The notes below the pieces were generated by a model that saw nothing but the letters and a program-made list of their open reading frames with translations, searched no databases and had not been told where the DNA came from. Position numbers and translations under genes: made by a program. Shown here one piece after another: positions 1-9,109 of a DNA stretch of 64,000 nucleotides. How positions within the stretch are numbered: the first letter of the stretch is position 1; each line of letters begins with the position of its first letter. The stretch comes from Neisseria mucosa (GTDB lineage Bacteria; Pseudomonadota; Gammaproteobacteria; Burkholderiales; Neisseriaceae): NCBI GenBank assembly GCA_003028315.1, contig CP028150.1, forward strand, positions 2,170,001 to 2,234,000, written 5' to 3'.

Positions 1-411
1 CAGCAGGGCATCCCGCGCTGAGAACGCGCCGTTAATCAGGCCCGACATGATTAAAAACGCCGCCATATACTGCGCCGGACGCTTCTGAATCACTTCCCAA
101 CCCGCCAGCACCACCATCAACGTGATAAACGCGTTCAGAATGACAAACAGCACCGAAATACCGTCCACCCCCAACGAGTAGTTGATCCGCAAAAGCGGAA
201 TCCACTCGTGGAACTCGGTAAACTGATAGCCGCCGCTCAAACGGTCGAAACCCGTAAACAAGGGCAGCGTTACCAAGAAACCGGCAAGCGCACCGATTAA
301 AGCGAGCACGCGGGCAAGCGGCGCACGGCTGTCCGGCCCCGTCGCCAAAACCAGCACGCCCGCAGCGATGGGTATCCATATTGCCAAGCTGAGTAGGTAG
401 TTGGAAAACAT
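1..411 (-). CDS. nuoM: NADH-quinone oxidoreductase subunit M, N-terminal part
   Basis: Antiporter-like membrane subunit of complex I (proton-translocating NADH dehydrogenase). The first 137 codons are present, beginning MFSNYLLSLAIW, and the gene runs off the left edge. Visible are two hydrophobic segments (residues about 5-20 and 35-53), a polar loop, then the sequence YSLGVDGISVLFVILNAF, typical of NuoM near the start of TM3. It is the next nuo gene after nuoL on the same strand, but it is separated from nuoL by a PLD-family gene and a cupin gene instead of following directly. Identification is from sequence recognition and operon order. Confidence 0.93.
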   Translation of the reverse strand, partial: MFSNYLLSLAIWIPIAAGVLVLATGPDSRAPLARVLALIGALAGFLVTLPLFTGFDRLSGGYQFTEFHEWIPLLRINYSLGVDGISVLFVILNAFITLMVVLAGWEVIQKRPAQYMAAFLIMSGLINGAFSARDALL

Positions 412-528
412 AGTGGTTAACCTGTGGTTAAAATAAAAATATAGTTGTGTGGGTTGGTTTTTCAGACGACGTTTGACGTTTTAAGAGGCCGTCTGAAAGA
501 AGGGATGAATACTCTCCCCCTTCTTTAC

Positions 529-1692
529 TTACTCCCAATCAATATCTGTACGATTGCGATATTCTGCCTGTACTAAAACATCTAATTCAGCCAAATCTTT
601 TATTTCTGACTGCATAGCTAGTAAAGCTCTTAACTTCATACTTAAATCAATATATTTGGAGCCTTCGCTTGCTCCTTTTGCAGACTTAAATTTATTTTCT
701 TCTAAAAATTTTTTAATGGGAGCATTTAAAACAGGATATCTATCTGGATATTCTTGACAAAGCATTTCAGAAAAAACTGAACCACGAGTGGAAACCCCAC
801 ATTCTTTTAGCCAATCAATTTGCTTGGCAACCACATTATCTCTCTCAGTAAGTGGAGCATCAAAAACTGATTGGATGGCAATGCATAATTTTCTAAAATC
901 TGAAGACTTACCCGTCCTTTTCCACGTTTTATCTTGAAAACGATTGCCTACCCCTTCTCCTTTATTTTCGCTTTTCCAAGACCATAATTTATTAAATTCC
1001 CCATAAAAATCATTATTGTCTATTTTTCCTGCTGCACATTGCTTAATAAGATTTTTTAATTGATTACACACAGTTTGATGGTTTCTCATCTGCTTTCTCC
1101 GTGCCGCAATCAATTCTTGATTATAATTTGGCATCTCCATAAATAACTTATCCATCACTGATTGTCTAACAGTTGATTTCTTATAGTTAATTTCAGCTTC
1201 CTGATACTCCTCAAGCCAATCTTCCGATACTGGGATAGATTTCATCGCAATTTCATCAGCCCAAGATTTGGCTTTTATAAAATCCTGCTCAGAAATTTTA
1301 GTCAAAATATTTGCTTCATAATTGCTATTAAACGCAGCATGAGTCAAATTTGAAGAACCGATTAAAGCATAATATTCATTCTTATCATTCTTCCAAAATA
1401 CAGCTTTAGGATGAAAACCCTGAATGCCTTGAGCTACCATCAATGTGAATTTCAAATGGGACGGAAGCCATTTCAACACTTTCCGAATAGCCTCTTTTTT
1501 AGACAATCCGAAATCTTGTCCAAAAATAAATTTAAACTCTTGCAATTTGCTATTGAGCTTATTTTTTACATCCCAATGAGTGAGATACGCAGAGAAAATA
1601 TACAGCTCTACTGCCTCTGAAACAGCTTTCTCATATATTGAAATCAGTTCCTTATCATTTGATGTATCTGAATGTAAAAACAACTGCGTCAT
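529..1692 (-). CDS. PLD-family (HKD) nuclease-like protein inserted in the nuo operon
   Basis: A 387-residue protein with one phospholipase-D type motif: H94-P-K96 followed by GSSN (112-115) and E126, the H-x-K...G-S-x-N...E pattern of PLD-superfamily nucleases and phosphodiesterases such as the BfiI group. There is no signal peptide or membrane segment, so a cytoplasmic nuclease is more likely than a phospholipase. The C-terminal third (about 270-380) is a separate helical region containing YPDRYPVLNAPIKKFL, reminiscent of DNA-binding/defence proteins. The start ATG has AGAAGAG just upstream. The gene is clearly AT-rich next to the GC-rich nuo genes, has no methyltransferase partner, and lies between uptake sequences near 487 and 1739. 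It looks horizontally acquired; function in defence is inference. Confidence 0.75.
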   Translation of the reverse strand: MTQLFLHSDTSNDKELISIYEKAVSEAVELYIFSAYLTHWDVKNKLNSKLQEFKFIFGQDFGLSKKEAIRKVLKWLPSHLKFTLMVAQGIQGFHPKAVFWKNDKNEYYALIGSSNLTHAAFNSNYEANILTKISEQDFIKAKSWADEIAMKSIPVSEDWLEEYQEAEINYKKSTVRQSVMDKLFMEMPNYNQELIAARRKQMRNHQTVCNQLKNLIKQCAAGKIDNNDFYGEFNKLWSWKSENKGEGVGNRFQDKTWKRTGKSSDFRKLCIAIQSVFDAPLTERDNVVAKQIDWLKECGVSTRGSVFSEMLCQEYPDRYPVLNAPIKKFLEENKFKSAKGASEGSKYIDLSMKLRALLAMQSEIKDLAELDVLVQAEYRNRTDIDWE

Positions 1693-1750
1693 CTCTTCTT
1701 ACTCCAACCTACAATTCCATTGCAGCCTGAAACCCTCTTTTCAGACGACC

Positions 1751-2071
1751 TCAAACACTGCCCTCTTTCTCGATCACCAAAATCCGCGCTTCGCCGCACG
1801 GATGGGCGACGTGTTCCGTGCCGATTCCTGCGTAGAAGATGTCGCCGCTTTTCAACCGAACGATGTGTTCTTCGCCGTTTTCTCGGTAGTGCATATCGAC
1901 TTCGCCGTCCATCACGGCAAACACTTCCTCTCCGTCGTTGACGTGCCATTTGTAAGGCTGGTCCGTCCAGTGCAAACGCACGGTGGTGCCGTTCATATTG
2001 GCGATGTCGAGTGCGCCCCATGCGTGGGAAGCGGTAAATTCGGCGGAGCGGATGGTTTGTGTGTCGGGCAT
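1751..2071 (-). CDS. small cupin-domain protein
   Basis: A 106-residue single-domain cupin. The two conserved cupin motifs are visible: WHVNDGEEVFAVMDGEVDM (about 42-60) and LKSGDIFYAGIGTEHVAHP (about 72-90), which supply His and Glu ligands for a metal. It has no signal peptide. Composition matches the nuo genes, unlike the PLD gene beside it. It lies between nuoL and the PLD gene on the nuo strand, with an inverted pair of uptake sequences separating it from nuoL. The substrate is unknown; proteins of this size are often sugar or small-molecule binding cupins. Confidence 0.8.
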   Translation of the reverse strand: MPDTQTIRSAEFTASHAWGALDIANMNGTTVRLHWTDQPYKWHVNDGEEVFAVMDGEVDMHYRENGEEHIVRLKSGDIFYAGIGTEHVAHPCGEARILVIEKEGSV

Positions 2072-2090
2072 GGTTTCTCACATTTCTTTT

Positions 2091-2130
2091 TTCAGACGAC
2101 CTCTACAAAACTATGAACAGGTCGTCTGAA
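2091..2130. repeat. inverted pair of DNA uptake sequences
   Basis: TTCAGACGACCT and AGGTCGTCTGAA form a 12-bp inverted repeat between the cupin gene and nuoL. The T-rich side lies on the wrong flank for a minus-strand terminator (A residues follow the 3' arm), so I treat it as an uptake-sequence pair rather than a clear transcription terminator. Confidence 0.7.
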
Positions 2131-2139
2131 ACCCCGCCT

Positions 2140-4164
2140 TTATCTGAACAATCCCCAGAAAGTCATGCCGAGCAGGACCAATACGCCGAACACCATAGCG
2201 GCGGCGTAGGTGTAGATAAAGCCGGTTTGGACTTTGCGTATCTGAGCGGCAATCGCGCCAACCAGTTTGGCGGAGCCGTTGACGATGCCGTTGTCGATAA
2301 TGGCGGTATCGCCGACTTTCCAGAAGAAGTTGCCCAATGCGCGCGTGCCTTTGGCGAAGACGTTGAAATACAGGGCGTCGAGGTAGTATTTGTTTTCAAA
2401 CAAAACGTAAACCGGACGGAACGTCTGCGCGATTTTGGCGGGCAGGTGCGGCAGTTTGACGTACAAAAGCCATGCGCTCAATACGCCTGCGATAGCGAGA
2501 TAAAGGACGGGCGAATGCAGGCTGTGCGACACCATCGCCAATGCGCCGTGGAACTCTTCCTTCATGATGTGCATGGTCGGATGCGCGTCGGCGTTGACGA
2601 AAATCACGTCTTTGAAGAAATCGCCGTAGAGCATGGGTTCGATGGCGATGTAGCCGATGATGACGGACGGAATCGCAAGCAGAATCAGCGGCAGGGTAAC
2701 GACCAGCGGGCTTTCGTGCGGATTGTCGTTTTTGCCCAAGCCGTGATGTTCTTCGCCATGATGATCATCATGATGCTCAGGCAGGCTGCGCCATTTTTCT
2801 TCGCCGTGGAACACCATAAAGTATTGGCGGAACGCGTAAAACGCGGTAACGAACACGCTGGCGAGGACGGCGAAATAGGCAAAGCCGCTGCCCGGCAGGG
2901 TGCTGTATTTCGCCGCTTCGATAATCGAATCTTTGGAGTAGAAGCCGGAGAAGAATGGCGTACCGATCAGCGACAAGTTACCGATCAGCATGGTCAGCCA
3001 AGTAATCGGCATGTATTTTTTCAGATTGCCCATGTGGCGCATATCTTGGTCGTGGTGCATACCGATAATGGCGCTACCCGCCGCCAAGAACAGCAAGGCT
3101 TTAAAAAAGGCGTGGGTCATGACGTGGAACATCGCCACTGAATAGGCGGACGCGCCCAGAGCCACGGTCATATAGCCCAGTTGCGACAGGGTGGAATACG
3201 CAACCACGCGCTTGATGTCGTTTTGAATCACGCCCAAGAAGCCCATAAACAGGGCGGTAATCGCGCCGATAACCATAATGACCGACAGCGCAGTGCTGCT
3301 CATTTCGTAAATCGGCGACATACGCGACACCATGAACAGACCCGCCGTAACCATCGTCGCGGCGTGAATCAATGCGGAAATCGGCGTCGGACCCTCCATC
3401 GAATCGGGCAGCCAAACATGCAGCGGAAACTGCGCCGATTTACCCATCGCGCCCACAAACAGGAGCAGGCAAGTTACGGTAATCAAAGACCATTCCACAC
3501 CGGGGAAAAGCTGGATGGTGGCATTTTGTACGTTGGGCAGATAGGCGAATACGTCCTGATAACGCAGGCTGCCGCCGAAATAGGCAAGCACCAAGCCGAT
3601 ACCGAGCAAAAAGCCGAAGTCGCCGACGCGGTTGATCAAAAAGGCTTTCAGGTTGGCAAAAATCGCGCTCGGACGTTTGAAATAGAAACCGATCAAGAGA
3701 TACGACACCAAGCCCACCGCTTCCCAACCGAAGAAGAGCTGGACGAAGTTGTTGCTCATAATCAGCATCAACATGCTGAATGTAAACAAAGAAATATAGC
3801 TGAAGAAGCGTTGGTAGCCGACTTTTTCATCGTGCATATAGCCGATGGTGTAGATATGCACCATCAACGACACGCCCGTTACCACGACCATCATCATCGC
3901 CGTCATCGTATCGACCAAAAAGCCGACGGAAAAATCCAAACCGCCCATCGTCAGCCAAGTATAGACATTTTCGTCAAACTTAGCGCGGCTGCCGTCGATA
4001 AAGCCCCACAGCACATAAGCCGACAGCACGGCGGACACCGCCACGCCGAGTATCGTAACCGTATGCGCGCCGGCACGTCCGATTTTATTGCCGAACAAAC
4101 CCGCAATCAGCGAGCCTGCCAACGGAACAAGGGCAATTGTCAAATATAAAGTCATATCGTTCAT
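2140..4164 (-). CDS. nuoL: NADH-quinone oxidoreductase subunit L
   Basis: Largest antiporter-like membrane subunit of complex I, 674 residues, mostly transmembrane helices. Recognisable conserved stretches include NNFVQLFFGWEAVGLVSYLL (about 138-157), FPLHVWLPDSMEGPTPISAL with the lysine/aspartate proton-path residues nearby, and HAFFKALLFLAAGS. A His/Glu-rich cytoplasmic or periplasmic loop (HHDDHHGEEHHG, about 465-476) is a distinctive species feature. The C-terminal lateral helix and last TM are present. It follows nuoK with a 2-base gap, so translation is probably coupled. Confidence 0.97.
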   Translation of the reverse strand: MNDMTLYLTIALVPLAGSLIAGLFGNKIGRAGAHTVTILGVAVSAVLSAYVLWGFIDGSRAKFDENVYTWLTMGGLDFSVGFLVDTMTAMMMVVVTGVSLMVHIYTIGYMHDEKVGYQRFFSYISLFTFSMLMLIMSNNFVQLFFGWEAVGLVSYLLIGFYFKRPSAIFANLKAFLINRVGDFGFLLGIGLVLAYFGGSLRYQDVFAYLPNVQNATIQLFPGVEWSLITVTCLLLFVGAMGKSAQFPLHVWLPDSMEGPTPISALIHAATMVTAGLFMVSRMSPIYEMSSTALSVIMVIGAITALFMGFLGVIQNDIKRVVAYSTLSQLGYMTVALGASAYSVAMFHVMTHAFFKALLFLAAGSAIIGMHHDQDMRHMGNLKKYMPITWLTMLIGNLSLIGTPFFSGFYSKDSIIEAAKYSTLPGSGFAYFAVLASVFVTAFYAFRQYFMVFHGEEKWRSLPEHHDDHHGEEHHGLGKNDNPHESPLVVTLPLILLAIPSVIIGYIAIEPMLYGDFFKDVIFVNADAHPTMHIMKEEFHGALAMVSHSLHSPVLYLAIAGVLSAWLLYVKLPHLPAKIAQTFRPVYVLFENKYYLDALYFNVFAKGTRALGNFFWKVGDTAIIDNGIVNGSAKLVGAIAAQIRKVQTGFIYTYAAAMVFGVLVLLGMTFWGLFR

Positions 4165-4166
4165 GA

Positions 4167-4472
4167 TTACCCTTTCAACTCGTCCAAATCGGCAACATTA
4201 ATCGTTTGTCGGTTACGGTACACCAGCACCATAATCGCCAAACCGATGGCGGATTCGGCAGCGGCGACGGTCAGTACGAAGAATACGAAAATCTGTCCGG
4301 CGGTATCGCCCAGATGCTGCGAGAAGGCGATAAAGTTGAAGTTTACCGCCAAGAGCATCAGCTCGATCGACATCAGCAAGACCAGCACGTTTTTGCGGTT
4401 CATAAAGATGCCCATCGCGCTGATACCGAACAGGAGCGCGCCCAATACCAGATAATGCGTCAAGGTAATCAT
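4167..4472 (-). CDS. nuoK: NADH-quinone oxidoreductase subunit K
   Basis: A 101-residue membrane subunit of complex I with three predicted helices. The conserved glutamates of the membrane arm are visible in [20 protein letters not shown] (E37) and in the third helix region [16 protein letters not shown] (E72). Normal length for the family. Its start overlaps the nuoJ stop by 4 bases, indicating translational coupling. Confidence 0.96.
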
Positions 4473-5140
4473 GCTTTGCCCTCCTCTTTCGGCTTGAGGT
4501 CGTCTGAAACTTCGTTTTCTTCCGCAGATTCGGTTTGCGGTTTCACGGCTTCCATTTTCACCAAGCGCATACGGCCTTGGTCGGCGCGCACTTTAACTTG
4601 GTCGGCAGGATCCATACGTTTCGGATTGGTGGTTTTGCGGTGAACCAGCGCAATCGCCGCTACCATACCCAACAGCAGCAATACCGCCGCCAGTTCGAAC
4701 GGCAGCAGATAATCGGTATAAATACGGCTGCCCAAATCGCGGATGTTGTTGTAATCCGCAGGAATGTCTTTCATCAAACCAAATGCGGCAAGGTCGGTTT
4801 TCGGGTTGACCAGAATCAGAATCAGGGCAACCGCCAACAGCGTACCGACCACACCGGCAACAGGCGCGTGCCGCCAGAAACCAGCGCGCATTTCCTCAAT
4901 GTCGATATTCAACATCATCACGACGAACAGGAACAGCACCATCACGGCGCCGACATACACGACCACCAGCGTAACGCCCAAAAACTCCGCCTGCATCAGC
5001 ATCCAAATCATCGCGCTCACGCAGAAGGTCAGCACCAGATGCAAAGCGGCGTGGACAGGGTTTTTCGCGGTAACGGTACGCAGCGCGCCGTATAAGACGA
5101 TGGCGGCAAGGATATAGAACAGAATCGCGGAAAAAGTCAT
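4469..5140 (-). CDS. nuoJ: NADH-quinone oxidoreductase subunit J
   Basis: Membrane subunit of complex I, 223 residues with about five hydrophobic helices (residues 2-20, 30-47, 54-75, 93-110, 145-165). The conserved [18 protein letters not shown] helix with its pi-bulge glycine is present. The C-terminal tail after about residue 170 is charged and acidic ([18 protein letters not shown]), longer than in E. coli, and includes an uptake sequence in coding DNA near 4497. Overlaps nuoK by 4 bases. Confidence 0.96.
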
Positions 5141-5151
5141 TCGTCTGCTCC

Positions 5152-5631
5152 TTAACGGTACGGCGCGTCGGCGGCTTTGCGCTTGGCGATTTCGGCTTCG
5201 TATTTGTCGCCGATTGCCAAGAGGATCGGCTTGGTCATGTGCAAGTCGCCTTTTTTCTCGCCGTGATATTCAAAAATATGGGTTTCCACAATCGCATCGG
5301 TCGGACAGGCTTCTTCGCAGAAGCCGCAGAAGATGCACTTGGTCAGGTCGATGTCGTAACGCTTGGTGCGGCGCGTGCCGTCTTCGCGTTCTTCAGATTC
5401 GATGTTGATCGCCATTGCCGGACACACCGCCTCGCACAATTTACACGCGATGCAGCGTTCCTCACCGTTCGGATACCGCCGCTGCGCGTGCAGGCCGCGG
5501 AAACGTACCGATTGCGGCGTTTTCTCTTCGGGGAAATAAATCGTGTCTTTGCGGGCGAAAAAGTTTTTGAGCGTTACACCCATACCTTTGACGAGTTCGC
5601 CGAGCAAGAAAGTTTTTACTAAATTAGCCAT
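5152..5631 (-). CDS. nuoI: NADH-quinone oxidoreductase subunit I
   Basis: The 8Fe ferredoxin-like subunit of the peripheral arm of complex I, 159 residues from the ATG at 5631 (an upstream in-frame extension of five codons is unlikely). Two 4Fe-4S motifs are clear: [12 protein letters not shown] (about 60-71) and [12 protein letters not shown] (about 101-112), which carry clusters N6a and N6b. Lies 11 bases downstream of nuoH-nuoI spacer and just before nuoJ in the operon; cytoplasmic and membrane associated through subunits A and H. Confidence 0.97.
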
Positions 5632-5710
5632 ATTCTGTTCCCTCAAAACAGGGATTCCGTTAAATATTCAAAACTGCGTTTTCAGACGACCTTGATACGT
5701 CGTCTGAAAC

Positions 5711-6787
5711 TTATTTCCACAAATTCAGCGGCGAAATCATCCACAGACCCAAAATCACAATATAGGCGAAGCCGATGGGAATCAGCACTTTCCAGCCCAA
5801 GCGCATGATTTGGTCGTAGCGGTAGCGCGGGAAGGTTGCACGAATCCACAGATACCAGTACAGCACCGCCGCCATTTTCACGAACATCCAGAATGCGGAA
5901 GGCGTGCCGATAATGCCCCAGCTTTGCGGGAAGGGGGACAGCCAGCCGCCGAGGAACATCAGCGAGGTCAGCGCGGCAATCAGGATCATGAAAATGTATT
6001 CGGCAAGGAAGAACAGCGCGAACGCAAAGCCGGAATATTCGACGTGGTGTCCGGCAACGATTTCAGATTCGCCCTCCGCCACGTCAAACGGTGCGCGGTT
6101 GGTTTCGGCAACGGCGGAAATCAGATAGACGATAAAGATTGGGAACAGCGGCAGCCAGTTCCACGAGAACACGGAACCGCCCGCGACGCCTTTTGCCTGC
6201 GCGGCGACAATGTCAGAGAAGTTCATGCTTCCCGACACCATCACGACGCACACCAGCGCGGCACTCATGGCAATCTCGTAGGAAATGCTTTGTGCGGAAG
6301 CACGCATTGCGCCTAGGAACGAATATTTGGAGTTGGAAGCCCAGCCCGCGATAATCACGCCGTAAACCGACAGCGAGGTAATCATCAGGATATACAAAAG
6401 ACCGATATTGATATTGGTCAGCACCCATTCTTCGTTGAACGGAATCACTGCCCACGCCGCGAAAGACGGGGCGAGCGACATAATCGGGCCGATGTAGAAC
6501 AGGGCTTTGTTTGACAGCTTCGGACGGGTAACTTCTTTAAACAAGAGTTTGAACACGTCGGCAAACGGCTGAATCAGACCCCACGGGCCAGTTACGTTCG
6601 GACCGACGCGAAGCTGCATAAAGCCGATGACTTTACGTTCGAAATACGTCAGGTAGGCGACGGTCAGAATCAGCGGAATCAGGATAATCACGATTTTGAC
6701 GATGACGGATACCACCAAGCCCACGGTGATGCCCAAATCGCCCAGACCGAGCGTTGCGGCAAAGAGGTTTTGGAACCATTCCTGCAT
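5711..6787 (-). CDS. nuoH: NADH-quinone oxidoreductase subunit H
   Basis: Membrane subunit of complex I at the quinone site, 358 residues with eight or more helices. The conserved ERKVIGFMQLRVGPNVTGPW segment and the acidic loop ETNRAPFDVAEGESEIVAGH near the quinone cavity are intact. I chose the ATG at 6787 (MQEWFQNLF); an upstream TTG overlaps the nuoG stop. The spacer to nuoI (5632-5710) holds an uptake-sequence pair. Confidence 0.96.
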   Translation of the reverse strand: MQEWFQNLFAATLGLGDLGITVGLVVSVIVKIVIILIPLILTVAYLTYFERKVIGFMQLRVGPNVTGPWGLIQPFADVFKLLFKEVTRPKLSNKALFYIGPIMSLAPSFAAWAVIPFNEEWVLTNINIGLLYILMITSLSVYGVIIAGWASNSKYSFLGAMRASAQSISYEIAMSAALVCVVMVSGSMNFSDIVAAQAKGVAGGSVFSWNWLPLFPIFIVYLISAVAETNRAPFDVAEGESEIVAGHHVEYSGFAFALFFLAEYIFMILIAALTSLMFLGGWLSPFPQSWGIIGTPSAFWMFVKMAAVLYWYLWIRATFPRYRYDQIMRLGWKVLIPIGFAYIVILGLWMISPLNLWK

Positions 6788-6789
6788 AA

Positions 6790-9051
6790 TCAAGCTCCCG
6801 CCAGTTCAATAGTGTCCATCAACGCACCCAGCGCGGCATTTTCGGTATGCAGCGGCAGATACACCACGTTTTCAGGCAAACCGGCATCGGCTTTGACTGC
6901 AACCGATACGCTTGCGCCGTTTTGTTTGGCGACAGCGGTTTGTCCGTCTTGCAGGCCTAAACGCGCCAAAGTGTTCGGATTCACGCGCGCGGCAGGCACG
7001 GTGGCATGGCTGGTCGCTTGCAACGGCGCGGAACGGCGCACGATGGCATCGGTGTGATAAATACCGACTCCGCCCACGCGCACGAGGCGGCTTGAGGTCG
7101 TCTGAAAATCTTTTTGAGTCGATGCGGCACGGTTGCTCAGTTTGGACGGCAGGCTTTCCGCGTCCAACGCGTCTTTCAGAATCGCGGCGGTATCGTGGTA
7201 TTCAAAGCCTTGCAGGTCAAACAGGTTGCCCAATACGCGCAACACTTTCCACAGCGGACGCGAGTCGCCGAAGCCCTGAACGACACCGTGGAAGGATTGC
7301 AGACGGCCTTCCATATTGATGAAGCTGCCCGATGTTTCGGTAAACGGCGCAATCGGCAACAATACGTCGCACACGTCCAGCAGTGTTTCGCTGACAAACG
7401 GCGTAAACGCCATCACGCTTTTCGCCTGTTTCAACGCGGCTACGGCTTTTGTGCCGTCCGCCGTATCGATTTCCGGTTCGACGTTGAGCAGCAAGACTGC
7501 CTGTTTCGGCGCGTTTGCCATTTCGGCAACGCTCTCGCCTGAGTTCACGCCCAATACGTCCGCACCGACGCTGTTGGCAGCCTGCGGCAAAATACCCAGC
7601 ACCGCGCCGGTTGCGTCCGCCAGCTCTTGTGCGGCGGCGTAAATCGCAGCGTAATCGGGATGGTTTTGCACTTCCGCGCCCAAAATCACCGCTGCTTTTT
7701 CAGCGTTTTTCAGGCTCACGGTAATCGCGTTTTCCGCATCGGCAGACAGGTTTTTCAGACGACCTGCCCACTCGTCGGGATGCACCGCTTCCTGAGCCAG
7801 AAGCGGCATAAACAACTCTTCCTTGCTGCTTGCCAACACGCTCAAGGCCATGCGCTCTTTAGCAGCGCGACGTAGGCGGGCGGTCAGAAGCGGCTGTTCT
7901 TTGCGCAGGTTCGCACCGACCACCAGTACGGCTTCGTTGTCCGCCAGCGATTCGATACTTTGTCCCAGCCATTGCGCACCATTGAGGTCGTCTGAAAGAC
8001 GTTTGTCCTGTTGGCGCAGACGGGTGGCGAAATTTTTAACGCCCAAACCGTCGGCGAGTTTTTTGGCCAGATACAGTTCTTCAACCGTATTCATCGGGTT
8101 CGCCCAAATGCCGACTTGGTTTTGGTTGCCGTCTTTGGCGATACATTCAATTGCGCTGCGGACATATTCCAACGCAGTTTTCCAATCCACGTCCATCCAT
8201 TCGCCGCCCTGTTTGATTTTCGGGTTTTTCAGACGGCTTTCGTGATACAGGCCTTCGTAGGCGAAACGGTCGCGGTCGGACAGCCAGCATTCGTTAATCG
8301 CTTCGTTTTCCAGCGGCAGCACACGGCGGACGGTATGGTCTTTGGTTTGTACAATCAGGTTGCTGCCCAAAGCGTCATGGGCGGAAACGGATTTGCGGCG
8401 GTTCAGCTCCCAAGTACGCGCGTTGAAACGGAACGGTTTGCTGGTCAGCGCGCCGACGGGGCACAAATCGATGACGTTGCCCGACAGCTCGGTTTCCACC
8501 GCTTTGCCGATAAAGGGCATGATTTCGGAGTGTTCGCCGCGATTCGCCATCGCAATTTCTTGCAAGCCGGCGATTTCTTCGGTGAAACGTACGCAGCGAG
8601 TGCAGTGGATGCAGCGGCTCATTTCCTCGGCGGAAACCAAAGGCCCCATGTCTTTGCCGACGACGGAACGTTTTTCTTCGGTGTAGCGGCTGGTGGTTTT
8701 ACCGTAGCCCACCGCCAAATCCTGCAACTGGCATTCGCCGCCTTGGTCGCAGGTCGGACAGTCGAGCGGATGGTTGATGAGCAGGAACTCCATCACACCT
8801 TCCTGCGCCTCGCGGGCCTTCGCCGAATGCGTGCGCACAATCATGCCGTCCGTTACCGGCGTGGCACAGGCGGGCAGCGGTTTGGGGGCCTTTTCCACAT
8901 CCACCAGACACATACGGCAGTTGGCGGCGATGGAGAGCTTTTTGTGGTAACAGAAATGCGGAATATAAGTACCGAGCTTGTGCGCGGCCTCAATCACCGT
9001 CGCGCCCTGCTCCACAGATACCTGTTTGCCGTCGATTTCGATTTGTAACAT
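6790..9051 (-). CDS. nuoG: NADH-quinone oxidoreductase subunit G
   Basis: Peripheral iron-sulfur subunit of complex I, 753 residues. N-terminal 2Fe-2S ferredoxin domain (FCYHKKLSIAANCRMCLVDV, about 33-52), then the His-Cys 4Fe-4S motif (HPLDCPTCDQGGECQLQD, about 94-111), two further cysteine motifs (CIHCTRCVRF and the CPVGAL site), and a molybdopterin-oxidoreductase-like C-terminal region without catalytic cofactor role. Several uptake sequences fall in coding DNA (for example near 7098, 7760 and 7986), which is common in this genome. Confidence 0.96.
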   Translation of the reverse strand: MLQIEIDGKQVSVEQGATVIEAAHKLGTYIPHFCYHKKLSIAANCRMCLVDVEKAPKPLPACATPVTDGMIVRTHSAKAREAQEGVMEFLLINHPLDCPTCDQGGECQLQDLAVGYGKTTSRYTEEKRSVVGKDMGPLVSAEEMSRCIHCTRCVRFTEEIAGLQEIAMANRGEHSEIMPFIGKAVETELSGNVIDLCPVGALTSKPFRFNARTWELNRRKSVSAHDALGSNLIVQTKDHTVRRVLPLENEAINECWLSDRDRFAYEGLYHESRLKNPKIKQGGEWMDVDWKTALEYVRSAIECIAKDGNQNQVGIWANPMNTVEELYLAKKLADGLGVKNFATRLRQQDKRLSDDLNGAQWLGQSIESLADNEAVLVVGANLRKEQPLLTARLRRAAKERMALSVLASSKEELFMPLLAQEAVHPDEWAGRLKNLSADAENAITVSLKNAEKAAVILGAEVQNHPDYAAIYAAAQELADATGAVLGILPQAANSVGADVLGVNSGESVAEMANAPKQAVLLLNVEPEIDTADGTKAVAALKQAKSVMAFTPFVSETLLDVCDVLLPIAPFTETSGSFINMEGRLQSFHGVVQGFGDSRPLWKVLRVLGNLFDLQGFEYHDTAAILKDALDAESLPSKLSNRAASTQKDFQTTSSRLVRVGGVGIYHTDAIVRRSAPLQATSHATVPAARVNPNTLARLGLQDGQTAVAKQNGASVSVAVKADAGLPENVVYLPLHTENAALGALMDTIELAGA

Positions 9052-9109
9052 GGTTCGTTCCTAGTTACGGGTATTTGATAAATAATTCTTTTAGAGGCCG
9101 TCTGAAAAC

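Noticed and set aside
529..1692. PLD protein as cardiolipin synthase or phospholipase
   Set aside because: Only one HKD-type motif, no membrane segment or signal peptide, and a foreign composition.
1689..2081. 130-residue minus-strand frame overlapping the cupin gene
   Set aside because: Composition (His/Arg-rich) and lack of family sequence; the overlapping frame 1751-2071 encodes an evident cupin.
2059..3141. 360-residue open frame on the plus strand opposite nuoL
   Set aside because: It is the antisense shadow of nuoL, His/Arg/Gln-rich without any fold or ribosome site; similar long shadows occur opposite nuoD (11379-12437), tamB (16096-17340), tamA (21475-22491) and msrAB (57165-58220).
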